From positions 1 to 49,211 of the forward strand of contig CALMUT010000359.1 of the NCBI GenBank assembly GCA_937872925.1: a DNA stretch of 49,211 bases, read 5' to 3'. The position numbers and the translations under genes are program-made. Origin of the DNA: an uncultured Myxococcales bacterium (lineage in GTDB: Bacteria; Myxococcota_A; Polyangia; Polyangiales; Polyangiaceae). The notes under the pieces were generated by a model that saw only the letters and a program-made list of their open reading frames with translations, did no database searches and was not told where the DNA came from. The stretch's first letter is position 1, and every line of letters starts with the position of its first letter. Positions 48,525 through 49,211 of this stretch are shown here, in pieces.

Positions 48525-49211
48525 ATGACCTCCGTGGATGAACAAAACGAACGGCTGCTTGCGCGCTTCGGGCGTCGCTTCCAAGCAGGCGAGGTCTTGT
48601 TCGACGATGGGGACCCAGCCGGAGACGCATTCCTGCTACAGGAAGGCCGCGTTCGGCTGATCAAGAAGGTCGGTGCGACGGAGCGCAGCTTGCGCGTGCT
48701 GCGTCCCGGAGATCTGTTCGGGGAGTCGGCGCTGCTCGAGGGCGCGCCACGCACCAGCACCGCAGTGGCACTCTCGGACGGCGTTGCACTGGCACTGGAC
48801 TCGCCCACGTTCCAGCAGGTGCTCTCCGCGAGCCCTGGGGTCGGCATGCGTGTCCTGGGTCAGCTGATCCGACGGCTGCGCGATGCTGAGGACCAGATCG
48901 AGGTGCTGCTGCTACGCGACGGCAAGAGCAAAGTGGTCGTCACGCTCTTGCAGCTTGCCCAACAAGCTTCTCGGGAAGCGGAGGGCGCCGTAGAGATCCG
49001 GGTCTCGCCCCTGGAGCTGTCGGCCCGGGTGGGATTGGACGTGGACAGCGTGAAACGCACGGTCCAGGAGCTGCGTGACGCCGGCCACCTCCGGATCATC
49101 GACGAGCGCGTCGAGCTGCCAGATGTCGCGGCATTGCGCGAGCTTGCGAGCCTATTCGGCATCCGAGATCAGCTGCGTGGAACGACCGGCGAGGGTGCGG
49201 AACCCCGCCGC
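48525..49211 (+). CDS. Crp/Fnr-type cyclic-nucleotide-binding regulator, 3' end cut by window edge
   Basis: From ATG 48525 the frame is open for 229 codons to the edge. The N-terminal part has a cyclic-nucleotide-binding beta-barrel: GEVLFDDGDPAGDAFLLQEG, VRLIKKVG, then RPGDLFGESALLEGAPRTSTAVA, which is the phosphate-binding cassette (G-E-S-A-L...RT). A long dimerisation helix follows (IRRLRDAEDQIEVLLL), then a winged helix with LSARVGLDVDSVKRTVQELRD, as in Crp. The ligand could be cAMP or cGMP, and it might be an effector-free homologue. The C-terminus is not seen. Confidence 0.9.
   Translation, partial: MTSVDEQNERLLARFGRRFQAGEVLFDDGDPAGDAFLLQEGRVRLIKKVGATERSLRVLRPGDLFGESALLEGAPRTSTAVALSDGVALALDSPTFQQVLSASPGVGMRVLGQLIRRLRDAEDQIEVLLLRDGKSKVVVTLLQLAQQASREAEGAVEIRVSPLELSARVGLDVDSVKRTVQELRDAGHLRIIDERVELPDVAALRELASLFGIRDQLRGTTGEGAEPRR

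Overview
The window looks like a chromosomal segment of a high-GC myxobacterium (Myxococcota, probably the Polyangiales side). The indicators are strong GC bias in third codon positions, a MYXO-CTERM C-terminal signal on a secreted peptidase, a large lipoprotein made of DUF4215 repeats around a fibro-slime domain, an MJ0042 zinc-ribbon/GYF membrane protein of the kind seen in myxobacterial motility machinery, a Pkn-type Ser/Thr kinase with a long low-complexity tail, and many lipoproteins. Genus cannot be fixed from this alone. I see no prophage, insertion sequence, CRISPR array, rRNA or biosynthetic megasynthase. The DNA is gene-dense, with intergenic gaps almost all below 300 bp.

Layout. 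0-2.7 kb: a polytopic GT-C-like membrane protein running off the left edge, preceded by an overlapping 39-aa membrane mini-ORF, then two lipoproteins. 2.8-9.7 kb: gltB-gltD (glutamate synthase) and an unfamiliar protein with four degenerate GREtLaAI repeats. 9.7-13.1 kb: a phosphatidate module, plsB-like and gpsA (+) and a convergent plsC-like gene (-), covering G3P, lyso-PA and PA formation. 13.2-18 kb: an HTTM membrane protein (-), then a zinc-ribbon/GYF/TM protein, a 25-aa membrane peptide and a TrkA-N (RCK-like) membrane protein (+). 18-21.3 kb (-): an L,D-transpeptidase lipoprotein, a gamma-glutamylcyclotransferase-like protein and a PHP-domain lipoprotein. 21.5-27 kb (+): prolyl oligopeptidase, a FadR-family regulator with a palindromic operator on its start codon, an SCP2 sterol carrier, a terminator, pheA and an FHA protein. 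27-30.6 kb: FKBP lipoprotein, an amidohydrolase-like protein, an MFS transporter and a DUF502 protein. 30.6-32.3 kb (-): TerB-like / membrane protein / 2,4-dienoyl-CoA-reductase-like SDR. 32.4-36.9 kb: a Ser/Thr kinase coupled to an extended DTW-domain tRNA modification enzyme (+), with gdhA convergent (-). 36.9-40.8 kb: fibro-slime/DUF4215 lipoprotein (-), a methyltransferase and a small membrane protein (+), a SirB1-like protein (-). 40.8-47.3 kb (-): a tight run FadR-type regulator, GH25 muramidase lipoprotein, M23 endopeptidase, LysR regulator, SDR, M20 peptidase. 47.3-49.2 kb: tRNA-Pro(GGG) with two 41-bp direct repeats beside it, tsaB, and a Crp-like regulator cut by the right edge.

How it fits together. 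Nitrogen assimilation (gltBD, gdhA), phospholipid precursor supply and phenylalanine synthesis are housekeeping. The most system-like parts are the regulator-led peptidoglycan-hydrolase run at 43.7-47.3 kb with its palindromic operator, the zinc-ribbon/GYF protein beside a membrane micropeptide coupled to a TrkA-N protein, and the kinase/extended tRNA-modification pair. Functions come from motif recognition by eye; no database search was run.
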